Below, piece by piece: positions 11,852 through 23,535 of a DNA stretch of 64,000 nucleotides; position 1 is the stretch's first letter, and each line of letters starts with the position of its first letter. Source of the stretch: Nemertoderma westbladi (Eukaryota; Xenacoelomorpha; Nemertodermatida; Nemertodermatidae); contig JAUCBJ010007526.1 of assembly GCA_032718475.1 (NCBI GenBank), forward strand, positions 1 to 64,000. The letters are read 5' to 3'. The position numbers were made by a program, and so were the translations under genes. The notes under the pieces are model-generated. The model had not been told where the DNA came from. It ran no database searches and worked only from the letters and a program-made list of their open reading frames with translations.

Positions 11852-12751
11852 TATCGCCCTGATAACAATTGCATGTTATTTTAACGTTTATATCACATTT
11901 TTATTGAACATGGCAAACGTTTGAAAAAACGTTTGCGACACGTCCAGAAATAGATCATTTTCATGTTATTTTGTCCAAGCGGGTGGCATGTAATAAACGT
12001 TTAGAAGTAAACGTGTAAATAGCATGAAACAAACGTTACCCAATCGCCGGTTCTTTATGACGTTTGAATTAAACGTGTGTCTAGCATGTGTAACTAACGT
12101 GAATCATGCGTCGGTTCTTTCGAAATTGCTTGGAAATATACGTTTTTTTAATGCAAAGAAAACGTTTGTTTTAAACGTTGTAAATCGTTATTCTCTACAC
12201 TAATTTGGTCATCCATTGATTCGACCACCGGATTGTTCTCATGGTATGCAATTGTTCGAATTAAGAAGATAATTTATGTGTAAAACATGAATATTATTAA
12301 GCACAAGGTAGTAGTAGCCAGTACAGCACAACTTAACCACCTAAAAACTAGTGTTATTGTTCACAATAACAACAACACCTATTAAACAAATGAACTGCAT
12401 TGCACAAACTTTAAGTAAAATTGTACTGTAATACAGTATACATATAATATACAAAATGAAACAAAATTCCATTTGAACTGTAATAATATAGACCAACCGC
12501 AGCCTTCTTTAACGCTATTTGGCCTGGGGGGGGGGGGGGGGGGGGGGGGGGTGGGTGAGGGTCATTTAAATTTTTTTGAAATTAATCTGTATCTTTGAAA
12601 CAGATATGTTGTGAAAACCGAGATTCCGTGACTTTTCCTAAAATTTTATGGGCTATCCATCAGAGCACAAAGGAAATTATTATCCAATATTGAAATATAA
12701 TAAATAGTTTCAAAAATTTCCCTGTTCACTTCAATGTTCCAAAATTGGAAC

Positions 12752-12955
12752 AAGGGGGAAACTGGACGCAAACCTCATCTTGGCGAATTAATATCCCGCC
12801 TCAATGTTAAATTCTCAATTTAGGGAAAGGAGCAGGTTACAGTGGCACATTATTTTAACCAAAACAATAAACTAAACACAATAGAACAGGTTACAGTTTT
12901 ATTTTTGAGAGAAATCAACTGTTATTTGCGTCGAATTTCCCCTGGAGAGGGATGA
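12752..12955. mobile_element. Small inverted-repeat element (AGGGGGAAACTGG ends), copy 1
   Basis: The left end reads AAGGGGGAAACTGGACGCAAA and the right end GTTATTTGCGTCGAATTTCCCC, an imperfect inverted repeat. Inside is the CTGTAACCTGCTCCTTTCCC word on the minus strand. The same arrangement, in the other orientation, is at 52541-52713. Confidence 0.6.
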
Positions 12956-13128
12956 ATTTTTATTGCGTCGAAAGCCCCCCCCCCCCCCCCCCCACCCACC
13001 CCGGGGCAATACATTGTAAAATAGACAACAATTAACATTTACGATAAAACAAATTACAATTAAAACAACAATGTTGGGACGTCACGGGGAGTTTTCAGTT
13101 ACATTGATCATTCAGTTTCAGCCACAGC

Positions 13129-14042
13129 GATATCACTGAATCCGGAGTCCGTTCCGCCAAGGATCCGTCGATATCACTGAATCCGGAGTCCGTTCCGCCA
13201 AGGATCCGTCGATATCACTGAATCCGGAGTCCGTTCCGCCAAGGATCCGTCGATATCACTGAATCCGGAGTCCGTTCCGCCAAGGATCCGTCGATATCAC
13301 TGAATCCGGAGTCCGTTCCGCCAAGGATCCGTCGATATCACTGAATCCGGAGTCCGTTCCACCAAGGATCCGTCGATATCACTGAATCCGGAGTCCGTTC
13401 CGCCAAGGATCCGTCGATATCACTGAATCCGGAGTCCGTTCCGCCAAGGATCCGTCGATATCACTGAATCCGGAGTCCGTTCCGCCAAGGATCCGTCGAT
13501 ATCACTGAATCCGGAGTCCGTTCCGCCAAGGATCCGTCGATATCACTGAATCCGGAGTCCGTTCCGCCAAGGATCCGTCGATATCACTGAATCCGGAGTC
13601 CGTTCCGCCAAGGATCCGTCGATATCACTGAATCCGGAGTCCGTTCCGCCAAGGATCCGTCGATATCACTGAATCCGGAGGTCCGTTTTCCACCAAGGAT
13701 ATCCGTCGATATCACTGAATCCGGAGTCCGTTCCGCCAAGGATCCGTCGATATCACTGAATCCGGAGTCCGTTCCGCCAAGGATCCGTCGATATCACTGA
13801 ATCCGGAGTCCGTTCCGCCAAGGATCCGTCGATATCACTGAATCCGGAGTCCGTTCCACCAAGGTATCCGTCGATATCACTGAATCCGGAGTCCGTTCCG
13901 CCAAGGATCCGTCGATATCACTGAATCCGGAGTCCGTTCCGCCAAGGATCCGTCGATATCACTGAATCCGGAGTCCGTTCCGCCAAGGATCCGTCGATAT
14001 CACTGAATCCGGAGTCCGTTCCACCAAGGATATCCGTCGATA
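13129..14042 (+). repeat. 41-bp minisatellite, ~22 copies, very homogeneous
   Basis: The unit starts GATATCACTGAATCCGGAGT and ends CCAAGGATCCGTC. Successive copies are identical except for occasional CCACC for CCGCC and a few one- to three-base insertions (near 13681, 13690-13710, 13865 and 14030). This homogeneity points to recent amplification or efficient homogenisation. No frame stays open meaningfully; no function is inferred. Confidence 0.95.
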
Positions 14043-14268
14043 GCAAAGTGGAATAACTTTCCCGTTTCTTGGATCTGGAAAATTAATTTATTTATGTGTT
14101 AAAAAAATATAAGGCTCGGACTAGGACTATATTAGACTAAGACTTCATCATCTACACTAAATATCTGTTAAAGAAATGTTATTTCATTAATATCTTCGTT
14201 GGCTATTCGTGTCATTCATTACCGGTATCTACTGGATGTAAACCTAAATAAAAATAAATGGGGAATTG

Positions 14269-14970
14269 TTGAGTGGCTGTCGCTGTGCTGTGACTTAGCG
14301 TTGAGTGGCTGTGACGTAGCGTTGGGTGGCCAGCGTTGGGTGGCCAGCATTGGTGACTGTGACATAGCGTTGGGTGGCTGTGCATAGCATTGAGTGGCTG
14401 TGACATAGCGTTGAGTGACTGTGACATATCGTTGAGTGGCTGTGACATAGCTTTGAGTGGCTGTGACAAAGCATTGAGCGGCTGTGACATATCATTGAGC
14501 GGCTGTGACATAGCATTGGGTGGTTGTGATGTGACATAGCGTTGGGAAACTGTGGCATAGCGTTGAGCGGCTGTGACATCGCATTGAGCGGCTGTGACAT
14601 AGCGTTGGGTGGCTGTGGCATAGCGTTGAGTGGTTGTTGTGACAAAGCGTTGAGTGGTTGTTGTGACAAAGCGTTGAGTGGCTGTGACATATCGTTGGGT
14701 GGCTGTGACAATACGTTGAGTGGCTGTGACATTGCGTTGATTGACTGTGACATAGCTTTGAGTGGCTGTGACATAGCATTGGGTGGCTGTGGCATAGCAT
14801 TGCGTGGTTGTGACATAGCGTTGAGTGGCTGTGACATGGCATTGAGCGCCTGTGAGATAGCGTTGAGTGGCTGTGACATAGCGTTGAGTGGTTGTGACAT
14901 ATGCGTTGAGTGAGCTGTGACATAGCATTGAGTGGTTGTAACATAGCTTTGAGTGGCTGTGACTTCTGTC
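14269..14970 (+). repeat. 21-bp minisatellite, ~33 copies
   Basis: The unit is close to GTGACATAGCGTTGAGTGGCT with many point variants. Because 21 is a multiple of three, several frames on both strands stay open for 120-280 codons and spell simple heptads (for example SQPLNAM on the minus strand). Those frames carry no sign of being genes. Confidence 0.95.
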
Positions 14971-14979
14971 TCGCCCAAC

Positions 14980-16440
14980 TTCTGTCTCTGCTTCCAAAAG
15001 TATAAAAAAGCGTCTCGATATATAAAATATCGAGACTGGAAAAATATTTCGAGAAAATATCGCCATGGGATATATAGTGGTAGCTTAGTGAAAGGGTTTG
15101 GTTAGGTAAGTCTAGAGTTTAGTGTTGTCTTAGGATAGGGTTAGGTTGTAGATAGAGGGAGAGGCGGTATCACAACTCACCTCTGAGTATCAATGATCCA
15201 AGTATTGTTAGTTGTCTGGGTAATCAGTGTGAGTATCGTATTGGAAACATGATTGGATTCATTGTCGCTCATATATCTGTATATTCCACCTAAAAGGATA
15301 ATAATATATACATATAGCATTGCAGCAATTAGATCAACGTGCACAAGTCACCACAACCCATCACAGACTGTTTCACATTGACACTGCACTGGGGAATAAA
15401 GCAAACATTTACTTACCTACCATAGATAGCCAGAGTAAGGCATGTTTTATTTTAAATTACAGTTTAAGCATATGCACGATCTGACGATTTATAAACGGCC
15501 CAAAGTACCAAGTGGACCTAACCTAACAGCAAGGCCTAGTACAGTAGTAGTAAGTAAAATAATAACCTCATCGCCAGAATCTGATGCGTATCTTTTACCT
15601 GGGACTGGGACCGCATGTGTAATTTACTTCCGGCCGCCGGCGCTTTTTCCCTCTACAGCTCTATTTGATCCAAATAGATTACAGGATTAGGATTTTCATC
15701 ACTTGAATCACTGAAATAACGATATGTAAGAAGCCTATTCAAGTTCAATACAAACCTGTTAAGTGAAGAACCTTCGCATTAAATGTGGGCCAACTTGACA
15801 GTTGACAGAGATCTGCATCTGGATTCGAAAATTCTTTCCAACGTACCGGTAGTACTGAGTAGGCCGGCATTTCGAGGAGGCCATAATATTTTCCAGTCAG
15901 CCAGTGCAGCCCTTGCCGCTTGCCTGTTGTTTCGACCAACCAGAGCCAGGAAGACAGAGCCCAATCTAAACTCAACAAACTGTCGTCGTCATCGAATTAC
16001 TGGCACTGCACTGCCTGACTGGCTGACTGCATTACATACAGACATATTAGGCCTACTGTATTACAATACAATAGGCTAGGCTGCTAGGCCTATATAATGT
16101 ACAGATATATGACAGTCAGACAGTATGAAGCTTGATTAAAAATAACTTAAACAGTCAGACAGTTAATATAGGCATACGGCAGTAAACAAACATATGGCCA
16201 GATGCAGTATGGTCAACCCTATTGCAGCACTTAAACCAGTAAACAGCTGGCCTACACTGCAGCACTACTGTCAAGCTCTCAGAATGTGGCTGAGTGGGTG
16301 CTGGTAGGCTGGGGCAGGCAGTGGAGTGTCTACTGACTGACTGATGTACTGCAGTACTGCATGCACTGCCAGACTGCTGCATGATTTACTGATTTATAGG
16401 CCTATAAACGAATTTGGCGGTAAATTTTAGGCGGTTTATT
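14980..16440. other. No gene recognised
   Basis: Contains a short perfect hairpin (TCTCGATAT with its complement, about 15012-15036) and GT-rich stretches. No coding frame, splice-site pair or RNA gene could be supported. Confidence 0.4.
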
Positions 16441-17003
16441 CAAACAGCCTTAAGACAGATTGGCAATGATGTGCAGGACGTTTGTTCAACACGACAAAGT
16501 AGCATTTAACAAACAGCTGGAATAAACATGTATGATTTATGTTACACAATAACGTGTAAAACAAATGTTAAATAATTACATGATAAAACATGTTACATTT
16601 AGGTATCATAAAAACGTGATCAACAAATGTTTGATTATAACATGATTGAATATTATGTTATTTAGATGTTAAAATAACATGTTGATTAAAACAAGTTTAG
16701 AAAAAAAACATGTCAACATGATTCAAGCATATAAACGAACGTTTGGTATAATAACGTGTAGCGTGTCTGGTTAGCAGGGCGGTAGTGGTAGGCCTACCGA
16801 TATTAAAGAGACTCTCTACATCCGTTAACTCCGCCCTACTCTAAACTTTGTGTTGCGTATCGCAGTATCTTTTATATCTATTGTATTTGGATCTAATTGG
16901 TAACCCAATTATTCTATACCAAAGTTCACTTCTATGGCGCTCCACCCCCCTAAACACTGTAGCAGTTGCATTTAGTATTACAGTCAGCCAAACCCAGAAA
17001 GTA

Positions 17004-18305
17004 CAGTCCCAATCCCAATAAGCATTAACTTGGTCATTTTGGCAGCCAAAATTACCAAAATGGCCAAATAAAAACTGCGGTATTCCATGAAAGGAACTGC
17101 TGAGGCATGTTGGCTTGTCAATCACAGCCAGTGAATAGAGGCTGAGTGTAAGTGAAGCCCAGCACGTTGGCACTGAGGTAGAGTTCTCTCTACCTTCACG
17201 TAGAGAGAAAGACTCCAGTGTAGTAATGGCTGGACTCGCCACTGTAGTAAACATGCCTGTAAGAGTGCAGTGTGAGGCGCCCGCCCGAACTTATTATTTT
17301 CTACATAATTTTTACTAATCTAATAATTAACACACATTTACCTGTCACTTAGGTTATAAGCAGTGTGTGCTAGCACTTGCAGCGTAATAATTAATTAATT
17401 ATTTACTTTTATTGTATTCGATTGGTAATAAAAATAACAAGTTCATATATTTAATTCGTAAAAATTCTTTAAAATATGAGAAAAGTACTTTACACAGATT
17501 TTTCTTTATTTAGATGTTTAGTACGCTATAGTTATAACTGTTTAGTCCCCCCCCCCCCCCCTGCCTCGATAAATAATAATTACATAATCATAAATTCACC
17601 CAAATATATATGCCGACTCTGTTGACTGTTACCACAGAGCCAGAGCCTGATATTGTAATGTTTTCAGTTACTATCGCCCTCGAATTCAGACCCAGCTACT
17701 ACTGTACTAGAAATAGGCCGCGCCGCCTAATCTGAATTTCATCAGTATACCGAACTCGTTCGACACAGAGTGTCGCAATTTAATAGCTGCCTCTTGCCCT
17801 GTAACAGACCCAGCTACTAACTATATAACTATAATTAGGACGCCTTCATACAGAACACGTTGCCATTTCATAATGACTCTAAACTAAACTAAAGCTACAC
17901 AAAGGAAAAGGTGAGAAGTGATTATCTAATAATAACACACAAAATCCGATTATTATACATACAGTTCCTCCTTTTAATAAAGCCACATCCAACTAACTCC
18001 CTTATTACGTATTAGCCTGTGCTGTATCAATGCCTCAGTGGGTGGTCTCTCCTCTCTACTACAACTGCAAGGCCCGACTCAGCTCCGGGTAAGTTAACAA
18101 TCTGTCAATAATAAAAATGAAAGCGAGCCGACATTTAGTCAGAGCAACCAAATGGATGTCCAAGGAGACGGGCTGTCTGGACTTGGCTGAGTCGAGTTAA
18201 ATCGCTTCGCCAAAACGACCAAACAGCCCATAGGAATACACTGCATTTATTTGGCCATTTTGGCCGCCAAAACGACCAAGTTAATGCTTATTGGGATTGG
18301 GACTG
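17004..18305. mobile_element. TA-flanked inverted-repeat element, no transposase visible
   Basis: The left end, CAGTCCCAATCCCAATAAGC at 17004, is mirrored by the complement of GCTTATTGGGATTGGGACTG ending at 18305. The similarity continues inward for about 75 bases (TTGGTC, TTTTGGC, CCAAAATGGCCAAATAAA). The element is bordered by TA at 17002-17003 and 18306-18307. The CAGT start, the TA duplication and the 1.30-kb length all resemble Tc1/mariner elements, but I see no DDE-type transposase inside, so it is decayed or non-autonomous. A C15 tract lies at 17547-17561. Its right end is 105 bases from the start codon of the zinc-finger gene. Confidence 0.75.
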
Positions 18306-18409
18306 TATTAAAGGCCACAACTGGTGGGGTTTGTGTCATTAGTTTCAATTATATTGGTATTATTTAGACTGTCACATTTATACGTCAGTTAGTCCGAATT
18401 GTATTAAAT

Positions 18410-19972
18410 ATGTCTTCGAATACTTTGAGTGACGCTGCTTGGGATTTACTGGATCGTATCATGGCAGATGAAAGTGATTCTCAGTCCGGTGGTGAGGAAC
18501 AAGAGATCTGCGTCGCTCCACCAACTGTTAATAAAGAAATCGACACAAACAGCGGTATAAATGTTATCAGTTTTAAATCAGAAGCGGAACCTATTTGCGG
18601 TACTTCCGAAGATAAATCTCAAAAGATCAAACAAGAGTTATATACAGATGAACAATATTCTAATAATCAAATCGGTAACACAAACAGCGGTATAAACGTT
18701 ATCAGTTTTAAATCAGAAGCGGAACCTATTTGCGGTACTTCCGAAGATAAATCTCAAAAGATCAAACAAGAGTTATGTACAGATGAACAATATTCTAATT
18801 ATCGAATCGGCAACACAAACAGCGGTATAAACGTTATCAGTTTTAAATCAGAAGCGGGAGCTATTTGCGGTACTTCCGAAGAGACATCTCAAAAGATCAA
18901 ACAAGAGTTATGTACAGATGAACAATATTCAAATAATAAAATCGGCAACACAAACAGCGGTATAAATGTTATCAGTTTTAAATCAGAAGCGGAATCTATT
19001 TGCGGTACATCCGAAGATACATATTTTCGACATGTAAAACAAGATTTCTGTATTGAGGAACCTTCAGTTAGTGAGGTAGACATTTCGGTTAATAAATGTA
19101 AACAGTTTAAATGTGTTTATTGTGATAAAGTTTATAAACGCCAGCAAAAATTAAAGATCCACATACAATCAGTACATAAATGTATCAAGTATAAATGCGT
19201 TTCTTGTGACAAACAATTTAGTGTCAAAGGCGGCCTAAAGAGACACATGGAATCAGTACATAAAGGTGTAAAGTATAATTGCGGTTCTTGTGACAAACAA
19301 TTTAGTGACCAAGGATATCTGAAGATACACATGGAATCACTACATAAAGGTATCAAGCATAATTGCGGTTCTTGTGACAAACAATTTAGTGTCAAAGGAG
19401 GCCTAAATAGACACATGGAATCAGTACATAAAGGTATCAAGTATAATTGCGGTTCTTGTGACAAACAATTTAATGTCAAAGGAAATCTAAAGATCCACAT
19501 ACAATCAGTACATAAAGGTATCAAGTATTATTGTGAATCTTGTGACAAACAATTCAGTGACAAACAGATTCTAAAGAGACACGTGGAATCAGTTCATAGA
19601 AATATCAAGTATAGTTGCGTTTCTTGTGACAAACAATTTCGTGGTAAAGGATATCTGAAGAGACACATAGAATCAGTCCATAAAGGTGTCAAGTATAAAT
19701 GCGGTTCTTGTGACAAACATTTTAGTCGAAAAGGGCCTCTAAAGATCCACATACAATCAGTTCATAAAGGTGTCAAGTATAATTGCGGTTCTTGTGACAA
19801 ACAATTTAGTCGAAAAGGGCCACTAAAGATCCACATACAATCAGTTCATAAAGGCATCAAGTATAATTGCGGTTCCTGTGACAAACAATTTACTCAACAA
19901 GGAAATCTAAAGAGACACATGGAATCAGTACATAAAGGCATTGAGTATAATTGCGTTTCTTGTGACGTGTAA
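18410..19972 (+). CDS. C2H2 zinc-finger protein with N-terminal tandem repeats
   Basis: Single uninterrupted frame of 520 codons. Residues ~45-222 are 3.9 copies of a 45-residue unit (TNSGINVISFKSEAEPICGT...). In three copies the unit contains KIKQE, a match to the SUMO-acceptor pattern (hydrophobic-K-x-E); the fourth copy is diverged. From residue ~232 come ten complete C2H2 fingers of the form C-x2-C-x12-H-x4-H with a 28-residue period and HKGIKY linkers rather than TGEKP. This suggests nucleic-acid binding; the target is unknown. An eleventh finger is cut off after CVSCD: relative to its neighbours four bases (GTGT) sit between GAC and AAA near 19966, causing a stop. In the shifted frame the finger continues to a stop at about 20037. 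The start was chosen as the first ATG of the frame. It may be a functional gene with a shortened C terminus. Finger proteins like this are common as host transcription regulators; no orthologue is assigned. Confidence 0.85.
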   Translation: MSSNTLSDAAWDLLDRIMADESDSQSGGEEQEICVAPPTVNKEIDTNSGINVISFKSEAEPICGTSEDKSQKIKQELYTDEQYSNNQIGNTNSGINVISFKSEAEPICGTSEDKSQKIKQELCTDEQYSNYRIGNTNSGINVISFKSEAGAICGTSEETSQKIKQELCTDEQYSNNKIGNTNSGINVISFKSEAESICGTSEDTYFRHVKQDFCIEEPSVSEVDISVNKCKQFKCVYCDKVYKRQQKLKIHIQSVHKCIKYKCVSCDKQFSVKGGLKRHMESVHKGVKYNCGSCDKQFSDQGYLKIHMESLHKGIKHNCGSCDKQFSVKGGLNRHMESVHKGIKYNCGSCDKQFNVKGNLKIHIQSVHKGIKYYCESCDKQFSDKQILKRHVESVHRNIKYSCVSCDKQFRGKGYLKRHIESVHKGVKYKCGSCDKHFSRKGPLKIHIQSVHKGVKYNCGSCDKQFSRKGPLKIHIQSVHKGIKYNCGSCDKQFTQQGNLKRHMESVHKGIEYNCVSCDV

Positions 19973-20039
19973 ACGATTTAGTGAAAAACTGCATCTAAGG
20001 AGACAGATACACTCAGTTCATAAAGACACCAATAAGTAA
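19966..20039 (+). pseudogene. Out-of-frame remnant of the eleventh zinc finger
   Basis: In the frame starting with TGTAAACGATTTAGT the translation reads CKRFSEKLHLRRQIHSVHKD and ends NK followed by a stop. This supplies the aromatic, leucine and two histidines of a C2H2 finger. It directly follows the last in-frame CVSCD. It therefore looks like the original C terminus, disconnected by a four-base insertion. Confidence 0.8.
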
Positions 20040-20519
20040 CCTGATGGAGGAATCCTGTGATGTCAACATAAAAACTGGGGTACCTCTGTCTGTCTTTCCG
20101 TCTATAGGATGTACAAACTATAGATGTGTGGACGTTATTATCTAAAACTGAAAGTAATTATCCAAACTGAGTTGATATAGTATTTAGATTAATGTTTTAT
20201 ATATATTGAACGATATTATTCCATAATACCATAAGTTTTTTCATAAATTGTAGGGGCCTACGGTAATTCGATATAATGTATACCACCTCAATGTAATTTT
20301 ACAATGTGTAAGTTTCATCAACGACTCATATTATAGAGTATTTACTTTTCTAATAACCTGCGACCGCGAGCGAGTGTATATCAGGACCTAGCACTGACCC
20401 CTGGGGTAATCTAAACTACAGGGCACATGTATGTAAGAAATAATAATATTTTTTTACTGGATTATGGATCAAAATTTAATAGTGATTTCAAAACTGAAAA
20501 CGAGATAGCGAGATCTCTT

Positions 20520-21300
20520 TTAGTTCTCGAGAGTTATAGCTGTCTTTTTGCCTGTCAGTCGGATTTGTCTGACAAAATTCAAGAAACACATGCATTGTAA
20601 AATTTTCGCTATGGGATTTTTCCTGTTTAGTGATCTCATTTCTAATGTCGATTTTAATGTTTCATATTTTCTAGATTGCCTGTATGTCTATCTGTTTGTC
20701 TTTTGGCCTGTCTATCTGTCTGTCTTTTGGCCTGTATGTCTATCAGTCAAAATTCATGAATGAAATACACAACTGAAAATGTTGTTATAGAGGTTTTCCT
20801 GGTCTATGATTCCATATCTAATGTTTGTTTTAACGTTTAAATGATTCTTAGATGGTCTATCCGGCTGTCTGTTATATTTTGACGGACAGACCGACAAGTA
20901 AACAGACAAACACAAAGCCATTATATTTGAATACTGGGACCAGAAATGGAATCACCGACCAGGAAAACCCCTTTAAAGTATTATCTAGGTCGTGTCCTTT
21001 CCTAATTTCGACTGACAGACAGACAGATTGTCTGATAAACAGACAGACTGCCAGTAAGACAGTCTGAAATACTTCAAACGTTAAAACTAACATCGCGAAT
21101 GAAATCACAGACCAGGAAAAACCCCATAACCTAAATTTCAATTCGGTAGTGTGTTTCTTCAATTAATGACTTACAGACAGAATAACAGACATACATAAAC
21201 AGACAGACTGACAGTATGGAATTCATCAAACATTAAAATTGACATCGGGAATGCAATCGCCACTCCGGAAAACCCCCATATCGAAAATTTGAGTTAAGAA
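20520..21300. repeat. Long imperfect inverted repeat with CTGTCTGTC / GACAGACAG tracts
   Basis: The left half (about 20530-20870) has units ordered: TCTGTCTGTC words, then AAAATTTTCGCTATGGG, GTTTTCCTGGTC, then TTTTAATGTTT. The right half (about 20880-21300) carries the complements in reverse order: GACAGACAGA, CAAACGTTAAAAC, GACCAGGAAAAACCCC. Related single units recur at about 22255-22370 and 22880-22970. No coding capacity is inferred. Confidence 0.75.
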
Positions 21301-23270
21301 CTATTAATCCTTATTTTTGGAATATAATTTGAATTATCCCTCCATTTAACAAAAACTGGCGGGAAGGTTTGAAAACTTTAAATGGCTTTATCTCAGAAAT
21401 TTATTTTTCGTTTTTTATTTTTTACTCATGTACCTGTTTCTCTGGAACCACTACCAAATTGCATGAAATTTTCAATATATGTTCTAATAAAATTCTTAAT
21501 AGATGGTACCACCGTTTAGACATGTACTGTAGGTTAGTAATTGCAAAAAATTACATCACAAAAAACGACCAAAATAGGTTTTTTTTCAATTTTCAAAAAT
21601 GACATGTTTCATTTTGAAAATTTCTGTTGCCTAATTGACTTTTATTTTTTTTGGTACCACGTTTGAGACACATGCTAAATTAATTCCCCTCCAAATGTCA
21701 AGCCATTCTGTTGAACCAATTCCTGGGAAGAGGTACATAAGCGTAATAGTCCAATGTATTGAGAAACACGTGCCCTTCATACAGTGCCACAAGTCGCTTA
21801 GAATCCTGACACCCATGTACTGTAGTTAGTATTTGAACCAATCCAAAGGGGTCCCTCGACCCACAATAATGATAGACAGTGGCAAATGCGGCACTTTAAC
21901 TCTAATAATATCAAATGGACTGCGGAACCAGCATCAATATCGCGCAATATATGGCCTATCGTTGTTTTTGTTTTGAGGAAATCGCATTTAGTTGGATTTC
22001 GGTAAATAGATTTTAGTTTTATTATCTAACTTATTATATGTCTCAAATTTTATGGAGATTTCATATCTGCCGTTGCCTTTGTCAAATCTCTTTTAGTTTC
22101 CATGATATCTGGAGTGAATGGGGTCCCAATACGGTAACACGACAATTTAATTTATACGGTAGCTATAGTTTGTACAGTAATATAAATATCTGAAATATCC
22201 ATTTTAGGCTATACGTATGTCTATGGTACTGTAGGTTCGTTACTATTTGATGTACCAACACACAGACAGTCATACAGACAGTCTAGAACCAGTCAGATGT
22301 GAAAATTGAAATCAGAACACCATTCCCCTACCTGAAAACCCCCACAGCGAGAATATTAACTAGACGGTGTGCCTCAATTTTACAAGTGTGAAGAATGCAA
22401 GAATGAGTCTCAGTTATCATTAAAATATTTACTGTAAATGTGTTTGTCTTGAAATTCAGTTTCAGAATGTACCGTATTATTACTCGAATAATCAAAACAC
22501 CAACTCGAATCACACTCACAATGACAAAACACCGCAAGTCTGTCAGTTGCGGTGTTTTTGCATTGTATAAATTTAATGCATAAATTGGGGGGCGGTTTTT
22601 AATTTTTAAATAACTCGAAAGTGGTTGTATAAACAAAAAAACTTGGGAACGGGGAATTATTATGAAATAAAAAAAAAGCCCGAAATTTGTCGAAGCTTAT
22701 TAAATTACCCGTCATATGAAGCGAAAATTACAAAAAACGGTTAAATGACAGGAGTAGTGTTTGTTGCGTGAAAAAATTTAATTCCGAGAAAATTGCCTTG
22801 AAAGTTTAAACATTCCCACACAAAACTGCCCATATGGGGTCTGGTTGGTTAATAATGTGTGCGTGTGGTATGAAGCAAGTTACACCACAGAGCTATACTT
22901 TTCATTATGATGGTTTTCGAGGTCCGTGATTTTATATCCAATGTCATTTTTATGTTCGATAGAATTTAGTCTCTTTGACTATTGGTCAGCCTCTGGCTGG
23001 ACTTAACATTATGATGCAATAATGATTTTGTTGTGATATTTCATTATTATGATATTTGCACTGCTTGTTTATTTCGTGCCCCTGGGGGCACATTAAAAAA
23101 AATGTTCTCGAATGTTATACTGTATTTGCGTTCTATAATCGTGATCAGCATCCAAAAAACGCTATATGCAGAAAATAAATTACTTTTAGTGAGCCATAAA
23201 AACTTACTTAAAATAAAACATTATTATTAATTCGGATTAGTTTTTGTAATTTTATATTTTTTTGGAGATG
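21300..23270. other. No gene recognised; scattered copies of the 20.5-21.3 kb unit
   Basis: AT-rich. Partial copies of the inverted-repeat unit are at about 22255-22370 and 22880-22970. A GC-rich hairpin (CACCGCAA...TTGCGGTG) lies near 22531-22557. No supported coding region. Confidence 0.45.
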
Positions 23271-23290
23271 AACTGGTTAGTTAAGTTTAT

Positions 23291-23530
23291 GGGAGAGTGG
23301 AGAGTAATTGTTTTTTGTATGAGGCAGAAAAACAGGGTTTTGAATTTTTAAGTTTAAATTTATGTGGTATTGCATTCCAAATCGTCGGGCCTTGGAAACT
23401 CATGGAAGTTTGAGAGGAACATAGACGTACTTTAGGGATAGTATAACCGGAGTTGCTGGAGAGGCGAGTAGAGTAATTATGAAGGGAGGATATTTTTTGG
23501 AATAGAGAGCCTACAGTAGATTCAGCGGGA
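23291..23530 (-). pseudogene. C-terminal end of a CR1/L2-like LINE ORF2
   Basis: On the minus strand the sequence reads STRLSSNSGYTIPKVRLCSS, then SFQGPTIWNAIPHKFK, then CFSASYKKQLLSTLP and a stop at about 23291. The G-P-x-I-W-N-x-I-P block is characteristic of the extreme C terminus of CR1/L2/Jockey-group ORF2 proteins. It is 5' truncated against, or interrupted by, the plus-strand LINE that starts near 23585. Confidence 0.75.
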
Positions 23531-23535
23531 TAGTA

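Noticed and set aside
14212-15066. Minus-strand frames spelling SQPLNAM and HSHSTLC heptads as a gene
   Set aside because: Same effect of the 21-bp array; three overlapping frames are open at once.
16841-17254. 137-codon minus-strand frame as a gene
   Set aside because: It straddles the left end of the TA-flanked element at 17004 and shows no domain.
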